DNA of 64,000 nt from Sinorhizobium chiapasense (GTDB lineage: Bacteria > Pseudomonadota > Alphaproteobacteria > Rhizobiales > Rhizobiaceae). The notes under the pieces are model-generated. The model did no database searches. It saw only the letters and a list, made by a program, of their open reading frames with translations, and was not told the origin of the DNA. Each line of letters starts with the position of its first letter. The stretch's first letter is position 1. Positions 26,298-34,500 of the stretch are shown piece after piece. Location of the stretch: positions 3,184,001 through 3,248,000 of the forward strand of contig NZ_CP133148.1 in the NCBI RefSeq assembly GCF_036488675.1. Reading direction: 5' to 3'. A program made the position numbers and the translations under genes.

Positions 26298-26567
26298 TCA
26301 ACGATCCAGCACCGCTCGAATGGTTTCCATCGCCGTCACCAGACGACGGGAAACTTCGCGGTTGACCTCTTCCAGCCGGTTGGCCCGGAACTGGGACTGG
26401 TCGAGTTCCTGTGCCAGCCGCGACCGGTCGGTATTGACCCGCCGCACCTCACCTTCGAACTCGCTCAAATCCCTTTCCTTGTCGAAACGACCGTCGATCG
26501 CGCCCTCGAGCGACTGGACCGCGTTCCGTAGCTCCTCGATCGCCGCTTTGACCGTCTTTGCCGGCAT
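26298..26567 (-). CDS. DUF4164 family coiled-coil protein
   Basis: An 89-residue, highly charged, almost wholly helical protein ('KAAIEELRNAVQSLEGAIDGRF', 'EFEGEVRRVNTDRSRLAQELDQSQFRANRLEEVNREVSRRL') predicted to be a coiled coil. It matches the DUF4164 family, which regularly precedes zapA in Rhizobiales. It may be a division-ring partner comparable to ZapB, but that is inference from neighbourhood and shape only. Confidence 0.82.
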   Translation of the reverse strand: MPAKTVKAAIEELRNAVQSLEGAIDGRFDKERDLSEFEGEVRRVNTDRSRLAQELDQSQFRANRLEEVNREVSRRLVTAMETIRAVLDR

Positions 26568-26582
26568 GCTCCGATACCTCGC

Positions 26583-26630
26583 TAGAGCGGGATGAGGAAA
26601 ACGTATGAAGCGGATTTCCGCCCCGCTCTA
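26583..26630. repeat. Palindromic intergenic repeat (AGAGCGGGATG module)
   Basis: TAGAGCGG...CCGCTCTA with GGAAAA and ATTTCC inside; same family as 17529-17579. Confidence 0.75.
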
Positions 26631-26643
26631 AATCAACCTGCCA

Positions 26644-26745
26644 CTGCATGATTCCTTAAATCGGATTCGATTAAGGATAAAATCATGCAGCATTTCAAAG
26701 TGCTACAGCGATCTTAGCCGTCCGATTGGACGCGCGGCGCTGTAG
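26644..26745 (-). repeat. RIME1 element
   Basis: Reverse-sense copy: CTGCATGATTCCTTAAATCG, then ATCATGCAGCATTTCAAAGT, and GGACGCGCGGCGCTGTAG at the end. Both palindromes are nearly intact. Confidence 0.88.
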
Positions 26746-26985
26746 AGTCCTCTGCGCGTTCCCCGAACGCGGCGCTCCGGAAGAGCCGAATCGCCGGACG
26801 CAGTCCGCTGCTTCGCCTCGATTCTTTTTAAACCCATTACGCAAGTCTCAACAATGCCCTCAGCGGCAAACACCGTCGGAAGCTGTGGATCATCGCCCCT
26901 GAGCAAGCGCAGCACTGGCGCATGCTGCAGCGCAAGAACGATATCGAAAAGCGCGTCGCCATTTAGCCGCGGAAGGCCCGTATTT
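26746..26985. other. Unassigned region upstream of tkt
   Basis: About 240 bp with no convincing gene, RNA or repeat. Short reading frames here lack ribosome sites and family features. Confidence 0.4.
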
Positions 26986-27013
26986 ATTGACTCGCGCGGC
27001 GCACCTGCTATGT
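26986..27013 (+). promoter_or_regulatory. Putative promoter of the tkt-gap-pgk operon
   Basis: ATTGAC (26986-26991), a 16-nt spacer and CTATGT (27008-27013), close to the rhizobial housekeeping consensus. The leader would be about 60 nt. Confidence 0.5.
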
Positions 27014-27083
27014 GTCTGCCGCTTCTCACACGGTCTTGGAGGATATAGACCGTCCCTGACCACCGAACCCAAACGGAACAGTC

Positions 27084-29066
27084 ATGATCTCTCGCGAAAA
27101 ACACGATCGGATGGCAAATGCGATCCGCTTCCTTTCCATGGACGCCGTCGAGAAGGCAAATTCCGGTCATCCAGGTCTCCCGATGGGCGCTGCCGATATC
27201 GCAACCGTCCTCTTCACGCGCTACCTGAGCTTCGACCCCAAGAATCCCGCATGGCCCAACCGTGACCGTTTCGTGCTTTCGGCGGGCCACGGCTCGATGC
27301 TGCTTTACTCGCTGCTCTATCTCACGGGCTATGAGGACATCACCATCGACGAGATCAAGAACTTCCGCCAGCTCGGCTCGCGCACGGCCGGCCATCCGGA
27401 ATACGGCCATGCGGCCGGCATCGAGACCACCACCGGTCCGCTCGGCCAGGGCATCGCCAATTCGGTCGGCATGGCGATCGCTGAGCGCAAGCTACGTGAC
27501 GAGTTCGGCAGCGACCTGATGGAGCACTACACCTACGTGCTCGCCGGCGACGGCTGCCTGATGGAAGGTGTCAGCCAGGAAGCGATCGCGCTTGCCGGTC
27601 ATCTCAAGCTCAACAAGCTGATCGTCTTCTGGGACGACAACAACATCTCGATCGACGGCCCGATTTCGATCGCGGATTCGACCGACCAGCACGCACGCTT
27701 CCGCGCCTGCAACTGGAACACCATCGCGGTCGACGGCCATGATCCGGACGCGATTGCCGCGGCGATCGAACAGGCCCAGAAATCCGACAAGCCGACGATG
27801 ATCGCCTGCAAGACCGTCATCGGCTTCGGCGCCCCGAACAAGGCCGGCACGCACAAGGTCCATGGTTCGCCACTCGGCGCCGACGAAATCGCCGCCACGC
27901 GCAAGGCGCTTGGCTGGGAGGCCGAGGCCTTCACCGTTCCCTCGGACGTGCTCGATGCCTGGCGCCTCGCCGGCCTTCGCTCGACCAAGGCGCGCAAAGA
28001 CTGGGAAGAGCGCCTCGAAAAGACCGAGACCGAGAAGAAGGCGCAGTTCATCCGGCGCTTTTCCGGCGAGCTCGAAGGCAGCCTCGCCTCCGCAATCAGC
28101 TCCTACAAGCAGAAACTCGCTGAAACCAAGCCGTCGCCCGCGACCCGCAAGGCCTCCGAGGACGCGCTCGAAGTCATCAATGGCGTTCTCGCCGAGACGA
28201 TCGGCGGCTCTGCCGACCTGACCGGCTCGAACAACACCAAGACCAGCCAGACCCATTCGATCACGCCGGACAACTTCTCCGGCCGCTACATCCACTATGG
28301 CGTGCGCGAGCACGGCATGGCGGCGGCGATGAACGGCATGGCGCTGCATGGCGGCCTCATCCCCTATTCCGGCGGCTTCCTGATCTTCTCGGATTACTGC
28401 CGTCCGTCGATCCGCCTCGCGGCATTGATGGGCATCCGCGTCGTCCACGTGCTGACCCACGATTCGATCGGTCTCGGCGAAGATGGCCCGACCCATCAGC
28501 CGGTCGAGCACATGGCAGCGCTGCGCGCCATTCCGAACCTTTTGATGTTCCGTCCCGCCGACGCGACGGAAACGGCCGAATGCTGGCAGCTTGCGCTCGA
28601 AAGCCATAACCGCCCGTCCGGCATCGCGCTGACGCGCCAGAACCTGATGGCGGTGCGCAACGAATATGAGGAAGAAAACCTCTGCGCCCGCGGCGCCTAT
28701 GACCTGATCTCCGCAAGCGATGCGAAGGTGACGATCTTCGCCACCGGCTCGGAAGTCGAGATCGCCGTCAAGGCCTGCCAGGCGCTCACCGCCAAGGGCG
28801 TTTCGACGCGCGTCGTGTCGGTTCCCTGCTTCGAGCTCTTTGCCGAACAGAGCGAAGATTACCAGCAGGCGATCATCGGCTATTCGCCGGTCAAGATCGC
28901 GGTAGAAGCCGGCATCCGCCAGGGCTGGGATCATTTCATCGGCACCGATGGCACGTTCATCGGCATGTCGAGCTTCGGCGCTTCCGGCCCCTACAAGGAC
29001 CTCTACAAGCATTTCGGCATCACGCCGGAAGCCGTTGTAGCGGCTGCGGAAGCCAAACTGTCCTGA
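27084..29066 (+). CDS. tkt: Transketolase
   Basis: Thiamine-diphosphate enzyme of the pentose phosphate (and Calvin-type) pathway that moves two-carbon ketol units between sugar phosphates. The 660-residue protein is full length. Visible motifs are '[19 protein letters not shown]', '[20 protein letters not shown]', '[17 protein letters not shown]', the ThDP-binding '[42 protein letters not shown]', '[20 protein letters not shown]' and '[19 protein letters not shown]'. First gene of a run with gap 70 nt downstream, then a glycolipid-binding-domain gene and pgk, all plus strand. Confidence 0.97.
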   Translation: MISREKHDRMANAIRFLSMDAVEKANSGHPGLPMGAADIATVLFTRYLSFDPKNPAWPNRDRFVLSAGHGSMLLYSLLYLTGYEDITIDEIKNFRQLGSRTAGHPEYGHAAGIETTTGPLGQGIANSVGMAIAERKLRDEFGSDLMEHYTYVLAGDGCLMEGVSQEAIALAGHLKLNKLIVFWDDNNISIDGPISIADSTDQHARFRACNWNTIAVDGHDPDAIAAAIEQAQKSDKPTMIACKTVIGFGAPNKAGTHKVHGSPLGADEIAATRKALGWEAEAFTVPSDVLDAWRLAGLRSTKARKDWEERLEKTETEKKAQFIRRFSGELEGSLASAISSYKQKLAETKPSPATRKASEDALEVINGVLAETIGGSADLTGSNNTKTSQTHSITPDNFSGRYIHYGVREHGMAAAMNGMALHGGLIPYSGGFLIFSDYCRPSIRLAALMGIRVVHVLTHDSIGLGEDGPTHQPVEHMAALRAIPNLLMFRPADATETAECWQLALESHNRPSGIALTRQNLMAVRNEYEEENLCARGAYDLISASDAKVTIFATGSEVEIAVKACQALTAKGVSTRVVSVPCFELFAEQSEDYQQAIIGYSPVKIAVEAGIRQGWDHFIGTDGTFIGMSSFGASGPYKDLYKHFGITPEAVVAAAEAKLS

Positions 29067-29136
29067 TCAAGCCGGGGGGCGCTTCCCAAGGCGCCCTCTA
29101 TTCGTAAAACGCCATTCTGACAGGGAAGGACCCGAC

Positions 29137-30147
29137 ATGACAGTGAAAGTCGCCATCAACGGTTTTGGCCGCATCGGCCGCAACGTGCTCCGCGCGATCG
29201 TCGAATCCGGCCGCACCGACATCGAAGTCGTCGCCATCAACGACCTCGGCCCGGTCGAGACGAACGCCCACCTGCTGCGTTTCGATTCCATCCACGGCCG
29301 CTTCCCGGCTGACGTGAAGGTCGACGGCGACGCCATCGTCATCAACAACGGCAGGCCGATCAAGGTCACCGCCATTCGCAACCCGGCGGAACTGCCGCAC
29401 AAGGAACTCGGCGTCGACATCGCGATGGAGTGCACCGGCATCTTCACCGCCCGCGACAAGGCGGCCGCCCACCTCGAAGCGGGCGCCAAGCGCGTCATCG
29501 TCTCGGCCCCGGCCGACGGCGCTGACCTGACCGTCGTTTACGGCGTCAACCACGACAAGCTGACGAAGGACCACCTGGTCATCTCCAACGCTTCGTGCAC
29601 GACGAACTGCCTGGTTCCGGTCGTCAAGGTCCTGAACGACGCCGTCGGCATCGACCACGGCTTCATGACGACGATCCACTCCTACACGAACGACCAGCCG
29701 TCGCTCGACCAGATGCACAAGGATCTCTACCGCGCCCGCGCGGCCGCTCTGTCGATGATCCCGACCTCGACCGGTGCCGCCAAGGCCGTCGGCCTCGTTC
29801 TGCCGGAACTGAAGGGTAAGCTCGACGGCACGTCGATCCGCGTTCCGACTCCGAACGTCTCGGTCGTCGACTTTAAGTTCGTCGCCAAGCGCAACACCAC
29901 GGTCGAGGAAATTACCAACGCCATCAAGGCTGCCTCGAACGGCGCGCTGAAGGGCGTTCTCGGCTATACGGAAGAGCCGCTCGTTTCGCGCGACTTCAAC
30001 CACGACAGCCATTCCTCGATCTTCGCGATCGACCAGACCAAGGTCATCGAGGGCAACTTCGTTCGCATCCTCACCTGGTACGACAACGAATGGGGCTTCT
30101 CGAACCGCATGGCCGACACAGCGATCGCCTTCGCCAAGCTCATCTAA
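29137..30147 (+). CDS. gap: Type I glyceraldehyde-3-phosphate dehydrogenase
   Basis: Interconverts glyceraldehyde-3-phosphate and 1,3-bisphosphoglycerate. The 336-residue protein has an NAD-binding start '[20 protein letters not shown]', the catalytic cysteine C154 in '[13 protein letters not shown]' and '[12 protein letters not shown]' at the C-terminus. A single gap gene between tkt and pgk suggests use in both glycolytic and gluconeogenic directions. A good ribosome site (AGGGAAGGA) precedes the ATG. Confidence 0.97.
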   Translation: MTVKVAINGFGRIGRNVLRAIVESGRTDIEVVAINDLGPVETNAHLLRFDSIHGRFPADVKVDGDAIVINNGRPIKVTAIRNPAELPHKELGVDIAMECTGIFTARDKAAAHLEAGAKRVIVSAPADGADLTVVYGVNHDKLTKDHLVISNASCTTNCLVPVVKVLNDAVGIDHGFMTTIHSYTNDQPSLDQMHKDLYRARAAALSMIPTSTGAAKAVGLVLPELKGKLDGTSIRVPTPNVSVVDFKFVAKRNTTVEEITNAIKAASNGALKGVLGYTEEPLVSRDFNHDSHSSIFAIDQTKVIEGNFVRILTWYDNEWGFSNRMADTAIAFAKLI

Positions 30148-30152
30148 CTCAG

Positions 30153-30728
30153 ATGTTCCGCGCCCTTTCCTCAACGACGGTGCGGTGGCGCCCGCTCGAA
30201 GGGGAAGGGCTCGAACATCTGAGCCTCAGGGCTCTTGAAGCAACCGCCGGCGCGGCGATCCGCGCCGAAAGCGTCGTCATCGGCGAACACGGCGGCCGTC
30301 CTTATGGCCTGCGTTACCTGATCGATTGCGACGCAAACTGGCAGGTGATGTCCTTCCTGATCGAAACGACGGATGGCAGGGCGTTGCACCTGCTCTCGGA
30401 CCGCCAGGGGCATTGGCGCGACCTCAACGGTGTCGCTCTTCCTGAATTCGACGGCTGCATCGACATCGATCTCGCCGGCACACCCTTCACCAACACGCTC
30501 CCGATCCGCAGGCTGAAGCTCAGCCGGAAGGCGGGCACGGCAAAGCTCAAGATGCTTTACGTGCCCTTCGACACCTTCCAACCCGTGATCGACGGCCAGC
30601 ACTATACCTGCCTCGAAGACGGCAGGCTCTATCGTTACGAGGCTGAGGACCGGAGCTTCGCTGCCGACCTTCCCGTCGACGAGGACGGGCTTGTCACCGA
30701 CTACCCCACCCTCTTCCGCAGACTTTGA
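30153..30728 (+). CDS. Putative glycolipid-binding domain protein (DUF1089 family)
   Basis: A 191-residue soluble protein: '[59 protein letters not shown]', then 'LTGRQGHW'-like '[42 protein letters not shown]' and '[30 protein letters not shown]'. This is the pattern of the 'putative glycolipid-binding' family, a tandem spot fold with no known enzyme activity. It begins 5 nt after gap and ends 13 nt before pgk, so it is firmly inside the glycolytic operon. Why it sits there is unknown. No signal peptide or membrane segment. Confidence 0.82.
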   Translation: MFRALSSTTVRWRPLEGEGLEHLSLRALEATAGAAIRAESVVIGEHGGRPYGLRYLIDCDANWQVMSFLIETTDGRALHLLSDRQGHWRDLNGVALPEFDGCIDIDLAGTPFTNTLPIRRLKLSRKAGTAKLKMLYVPFDTFQPVIDGQHYTCLEDGRLYRYEAEDRSFAADLPVDEDGLVTDYPTLFRRL

Positions 30729-30741
30729 CCGGAGACATCTG

Positions 30742-31941
30742 ATGACTTTCAAGACCCTCGACGACCTGACCGAAATTGCCGGCAAGCGCGTACTCGTGCG
30801 CGTCGATCTCAACGTGCCGGTCAAGGATGGTCAGGTGACCGACACGACCCGCATCGAGCGCGTTGCTCCGACGATCCGCGAGCTTTCCGAAAAGGGTGCC
30901 AAGGTCATCCTGCTTGCCCACTTCGGTCGTCCGAAGGGCGAACCGGTCGCCGACATGTCGCTGAAGACGATCGCGCCCGCCGTCGAGGAAATCCTCGACC
31001 AGCGTGTTCATTTCGCCGCCGACTGCATCGGCGACAAGGCCGCCAATGCCATTGCCGAGATGAACGACGGCGATGTGCTCCTGCTCGAAAATACCCGCTT
31101 CCACAAGGGCGAGGAAAAGAACGATCCGGCCTTCGTGACGGCACTCGCCGCCAATGGCGACATCTATGTCAACGACGCCTTCTCCGCCGCCCATCGCGCC
31201 CACGCCTCAACCGAGGGGTTGGCGCATCACCTTCCGGCCTATGCAGGCCGCACCATGCAGGCCGAACTCGAGGCTCTCGAAAAGGGCCTCGGCAATCCGA
31301 AGCGTCCGGTCGTCGCCATCGTCGGCGGCGCCAAGGTTTCGACCAAGATCGACCTCCTGCAGAACCTGGTGAAGAAGGTCGACGCCCTCGTCATCGGCGG
31401 CGGCATGGCCAATACCTTCCTTGCCGCACAGGGCATCGACGTCGGCAAGTCGCTCTGCGAGCATGACCTTGCGGACACGGCAAAGTCGATCGTTACCGCC
31501 GCGTCTGCGGCCGGCTGCGCCATCGTACTGCCGGAAGACGGCGTCGTCGCCCGCGAGTTCAAGGCCGGTGCTGACAACGAAGTCGTTGACATCAAGGCAA
31601 TCCCGGCCGACGCCATGGTGCTCGATGTCGGCCCGAAATCTGTTGCCGCGATCAACGACTGGATCTCTCGTGCAACGACACTGGTGTGGAACGGCCCGCT
31701 CGGCGCCTTCGAAATCGCGCCCTTCGACAAGGCGACCGTCGCTGCCGCCAAGCATGCGGCGGCCCGCACGCGGGCCGGTTCGCTCGTCTCCGTCGCCGGC
31801 GGCGGTGACACGGTCGCAGCCCTCAATCACGCCGAAGTCGCGGACGATTTCACCTATGTTTCGACGGCTGGCGGCGCCTTCCTTGAATGGATGGAAGGCA
31901 AGCCGCTGCCGGGCGTCGACATCCTGCACCAGCAGAAGTGA
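30742..31941 (+). CDS. pgk: Phosphoglycerate kinase
   Basis: Transfers phosphate between 1,3-bisphosphoglycerate and ADP. The 399-residue enzyme starts '[30 protein letters not shown]' and contains '[14 protein letters not shown]', '[16 protein letters not shown]', '[20 protein letters not shown]', '[11 protein letters not shown]' and '[12 protein letters not shown]'. The ATG at 30742 has GGAGA upstream; the open frame reaches into the previous gene without family similarity. Last gene of the tkt-gap operon, followed at once by a strong hairpin. Confidence 0.97.
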   Translation: MTFKTLDDLTEIAGKRVLVRVDLNVPVKDGQVTDTTRIERVAPTIRELSEKGAKVILLAHFGRPKGEPVADMSLKTIAPAVEEILDQRVHFAADCIGDKAANAIAEMNDGDVLLLENTRFHKGEEKNDPAFVTALAANGDIYVNDAFSAAHRAHASTEGLAHHLPAYAGRTMQAELEALEKGLGNPKRPVVAIVGGAKVSTKIDLLQNLVKKVDALVIGGGMANTFLAAQGIDVGKSLCEHDLADTAKSIVTAASAAGCAIVLPEDGVVAREFKAGADNEVVDIKAIPADAMVLDVGPKSVAAINDWISRATTLVWNGPLGAFEIAPFDKATVAAAKHAAARTRAGSLVSVAGGGDTVAALNHAEVADDFTYVSTAGGAFLEWMEGKPLPGVDILHQQK

Positions 31942-31947
31942 AGCAAG

Positions 31948-31987
31948 CCTCCGACCCGGGGGCGAAATATGCACCCCGGGTCGGAGG
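31948..31987 (+). terminator. Intrinsic terminator of the tkt-gap-pgk operon
   Basis: CCTCCGACCCGGGG and CCCCGGGTCGGAGG form a perfect 14-bp stem with a 12-nt loop, followed by an A/T-rich tract. Confidence 0.8.
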
Positions 31988-32011
31988 ACGAAAAAATAAT
32001 TATGATATTTC

Positions 32012-32038
32012 AAACGATTAAAATAATTTAAATCGTTT
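32012..32038. promoter_or_regulatory. Paired LacI-family operator half-sites upstream of fba
   Basis: AAACGATT at 32012-32019 and AATCGTTT at 32031-32038 each fit the LacI-family core AANCGNTT. Together they form a 27-bp imperfect palindrome with an A/T-rich centre. Rhizobia have a LacI-type regulator (PckR) controlling gluconeogenic and glycolytic genes including an aldolase; assigning this site to it is inference. Confidence 0.5.
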
Positions 32039-32188
32039 CAGTCGATTTTCGCGCCATTTTCCCGGACAATTTCTTCTGTTATCGCGCCTTTATTCGGGAC
32101 GCGGCGGACGCATCTGCGCCTCAGACCGAACTTGTTTTCATTCGTCGCCCGCTCCGTTGGTGATCGGCGCTGTCTAAGGAGAAAAAAC

Positions 32189-33214
32189 ATGAGCGAAAGA
32201 CTGGAAGATATTGCGGTTGCCATGGTCGCCAACGGCCGGGGCCTGCTCGCCGCCGACGAGTCGACCGCAACGATCAAGAAGCGCTTCGACAGCATTGGAC
32301 TGGAATCCACCGAGACCTCGCGCCGTGACTATCGCGAGATGCTGCTGCGGTCCGACGAAGCGATGCGCAACTACATTTCCGGCGTGATCCTTTATGAGGA
32401 AACGCTGTTCCAGAAAGCGGCCGACGGCACGCCGCTGGTCGAAGTCATCCGGCAGGCCGGCTCGATTCCCGGCATCAAGGTCGACACCGGCGCAAAGCCG
32501 ATGCCCTATTTCGCCAAAGAGACGATCACCGAAGGGCTCGATGGTCTCGCGGCGCGGCTTGCAAAGTACTACGAAGCCGGTGCCCGCTTTGCCAAGTGGC
32601 GTGGCGTCATCGCCATCTCAGATGCCCTTCCGACCTGGGGTGCAGTCAAGGCAAACGCCCACGCACTCGCCCGCTATGCAGCGCTCTGCCAGGAGGCGAA
32701 GATCGTGCCGATCGTCGAGCCGGAAGTGCTGATGGACGGCGCACCGGGCGACCATTCGATCGAGCGGTCGGAAGAGGTCACCGAGTGGGTGCTGCGCACC
32801 GTCTTCGAGGAACTTGGCGATGCACGCGTCAAGCTCGAAGGCATGATCCTGAAGCCGAGCATGGTCATCGACGGCAAGAAGGCACGCAAGGCGTCCGTCA
32901 GCGAGGTTGCTGAGCGCACGGTCAAGGTGCTGAAGCGTACCGTGCCTTCCGCCGTTCCGGGCATCGCCTTCCTCTCCGGCGGCCAGTCGACGGAAGAAGC
33001 GACCGCGCATCTCTCCGCCATCAACACGGCGCATGACCTGCCCTGGAAGCTCACCTTCTCCTATGGTCGAGCCCTGCAGCAGGAGGCGTTGAACGCCTGG
33101 AACGGCAAGGCGGAAAACGTCGCCGCCGGCCAGCGCGCCTTCACGCATCGGGCGAAGATGTGCAGCCTAGCGGCCAAGGGCAGCTGGAAGAAGGACCTCG
33201 AAAAGGCCGCTTGA
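32189..33214 (+). CDS. Class I fructose-bisphosphate aldolase
   Basis: Schiff-base aldolase that splits or condenses fructose-1,6-bisphosphate. The 341-residue protein resembles animal/plant class I aldolases: 'MVANGRGLLAADESTATIKKRFDSI', 'RDYREMLLRSDEAMRNYISGVILYEETLFQ', 'GARFAKWRGVIAI', 'VPIVEPEVLMDG', the Schiff-base lysine K222 in 'LEGMILKPSMVI' and 'GIAFLSGGQSTEEATAHLSAI'. AAGGAG precedes the ATG at 32189. It has its own regulatory region (250 bp after pgk) and its own terminator. Known in related genomes as fbaB; no class II enzyme is in this window. Confidence 0.95.
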   Translation: MSERLEDIAVAMVANGRGLLAADESTATIKKRFDSIGLESTETSRRDYREMLLRSDEAMRNYISGVILYEETLFQKAADGTPLVEVIRQAGSIPGIKVDTGAKPMPYFAKETITEGLDGLAARLAKYYEAGARFAKWRGVIAISDALPTWGAVKANAHALARYAALCQEAKIVPIVEPEVLMDGAPGDHSIERSEEVTEWVLRTVFEELGDARVKLEGMILKPSMVIDGKKARKASVSEVAERTVKVLKRTVPSAVPGIAFLSGGQSTEEATAHLSAINTAHDLPWKLTFSYGRALQQEALNAWNGKAENVAAGQRAFTHRAKMCSLAAKGSWKKDLEKAA

Positions 33215-33303
33215 GCGGCGTCAGCATCCGACCGAAAAGGTCTGATGTGGCGTCCGGATAAACCCGGTGGGCAAATAAAAGAGCGTTTGAGGGGAGAGAA
33301 GAG

Positions 33304-33336
33304 AAAGCCCGGCGGCAGCGATGTCGCCGGGCTTTT
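33304..33336 (+). terminator. Intrinsic terminator of the aldolase gene
   Basis: AAGCCCGGCG-gcagcgatgt-CGCCGGGCTT followed by TT. Confidence 0.8.
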
Positions 33337-33440
33337 GCGTCGAACGGAGCCCTTGGGCCGCGGCCCGGAGGCAATTGTCAGGGAGACAAGTTCGCTGTTT
33401 CAGACGGCCGGTCAAGGCTCTAAATCCGTAGTCCGATCGA

Positions 33441-33546
33441 CTACAGCGCCGCGCGTCTTGTCAGACGCGCAAAGGACGCTGTAGCACTTTGAATAGCTGC
33501 ATGTGTTTATCCTTAAATCGGCTACGATTTAAGGATACATGCGGCA
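33441..33546 (+). repeat. RIME1 element
   Basis: Forward-sense copy, CTACAGCGCCGCGCGTCTTG through GTAGCACTTTGAATAGCTGC to ACATGCGGCAG. It ends inside the ribosome-binding region of the phzF-like gene. Confidence 0.88.
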
Positions 33547-33556
33547 GGAGCCTGCA

Positions 33557-34474
33557 ATGACCACCGTTTCCTTCGTCACCGTCGATGTCTTCAGCTCCGA
33601 ACGCTTCGCCGGGAACCAGCTTGCCGTGATCCCGGACGCACGCGGACTGACCGATCGTCAGATGCAGGCGATCGCCACGGAGTTCGGCTATTCGGAAGCC
33701 ACCTTCGTGCTCCCGCCGGACGATCCCGCAAACACGGCGCGGGTGCGCATTTTCACGCCCACGACCGAAGTGCCCTTTGCCGGACATCCGAATGTCGGCA
33801 CCGCCTTCGTGCTCGGCCGGCAGCTGGAAATCTTCGGCAAGTTGCCGGGCGACCACCTGCGTTTCGAGGAAAAGGCGGGATTGGTCGAGGTTGCCCTCTT
33901 GCGCCAAGACAGCATCGTCACCGGCGCGAGCATCGTCGCGCCGCAGCAGCTTGTGGTCGGCCCCACCATCGACGCCGCGACCATCGCCGCCTGTGCCTCA
34001 CTTCCCCCGGCAAGCGTGAGCGACCGCTGCCACGCGCCGGTGCGGATATCCGTCGGCCTTCCCTTCGCCATCGCCGAAATCCGGGACGTGGAAACGCTCG
34101 CGACGGCGCGTCCGAACGTCAGCGCCTTTGATGAGGCGAACGACCGTTATCCGCTTGCCGAAGACAGCTTCAGCCTGTTCCTCTACGCCCGCACACAGCA
34201 CCAACCGTGGAAACTAAGAGCCCGCATGTTCGCGCCGCTCGACAATGTCATCGAGGACCCGGCAACCGGCAGCGCCTCGGCAGCGCTCGGCGCCCATCTC
34301 GTCTCGCTTCTTCCCGAAGCCGATGCCGAAGTGGCGATCGTGATCGAGCAGGGCGTGGAGATGGGGCGCCGCAGCCTGATCACGGTCGGCGTCAGCAAGA
34401 GGGAGGGCTCGATCCGCAAAGTCAGCGTCTTGGGCGACTGCGTGACGGTAATGCGCGGATCGATCGAGATTTGA
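33557..34474 (+). CDS. PhzF family isomerase/epimerase-like protein
   Basis: A 305-residue member of the PhzF superfamily (diaminopimelate epimerase-like fold). Hallmarks: 'VDVFSSERFAGNQLAVI', the catalytic-glutamate segment 'EFGYSEATFVLPP', 'RVRIFTPTTEVPFAGHPNVGTAFVL' and 'EDPATGSASAALGAHL'. Close homologues such as YddE have no proven reaction. The ATG at 33557 has CAGGAG upstream, and that Shine-Dalgarno overlaps the end of a RIME1 element. It stands alone, convergent with the cyclase gene. Confidence 0.9.
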   Translation: MTTVSFVTVDVFSSERFAGNQLAVIPDARGLTDRQMQAIATEFGYSEATFVLPPDDPANTARVRIFTPTTEVPFAGHPNVGTAFVLGRQLEIFGKLPGDHLRFEEKAGLVEVALLRQDSIVTGASIVAPQQLVVGPTIDAATIAACASLPPASVSDRCHAPVRISVGLPFAIAEIRDVETLATARPNVSAFDEANDRYPLAEDSFSLFLYARTQHQPWKLRARMFAPLDNVIEDPATGSASAALGAHLVSLLPEADAEVAIVIEQGVEMGRRSLITVGVSKREGSIRKVSVLGDCVTVMRGSIEI

Positions 34475-34500
34475 TCGCGCAACGCCGGGGAGATCCGAAA

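Noticed and set aside
26703..27410. Minus-strand frame upstream of and into tkt
   Set aside because: Runs through a repeat and antisense to tkt; no coding features.
27492..29012. 506-codon minus-strand frame inside tkt
   Set aside because: Antisense shadow of transketolase; no family features.
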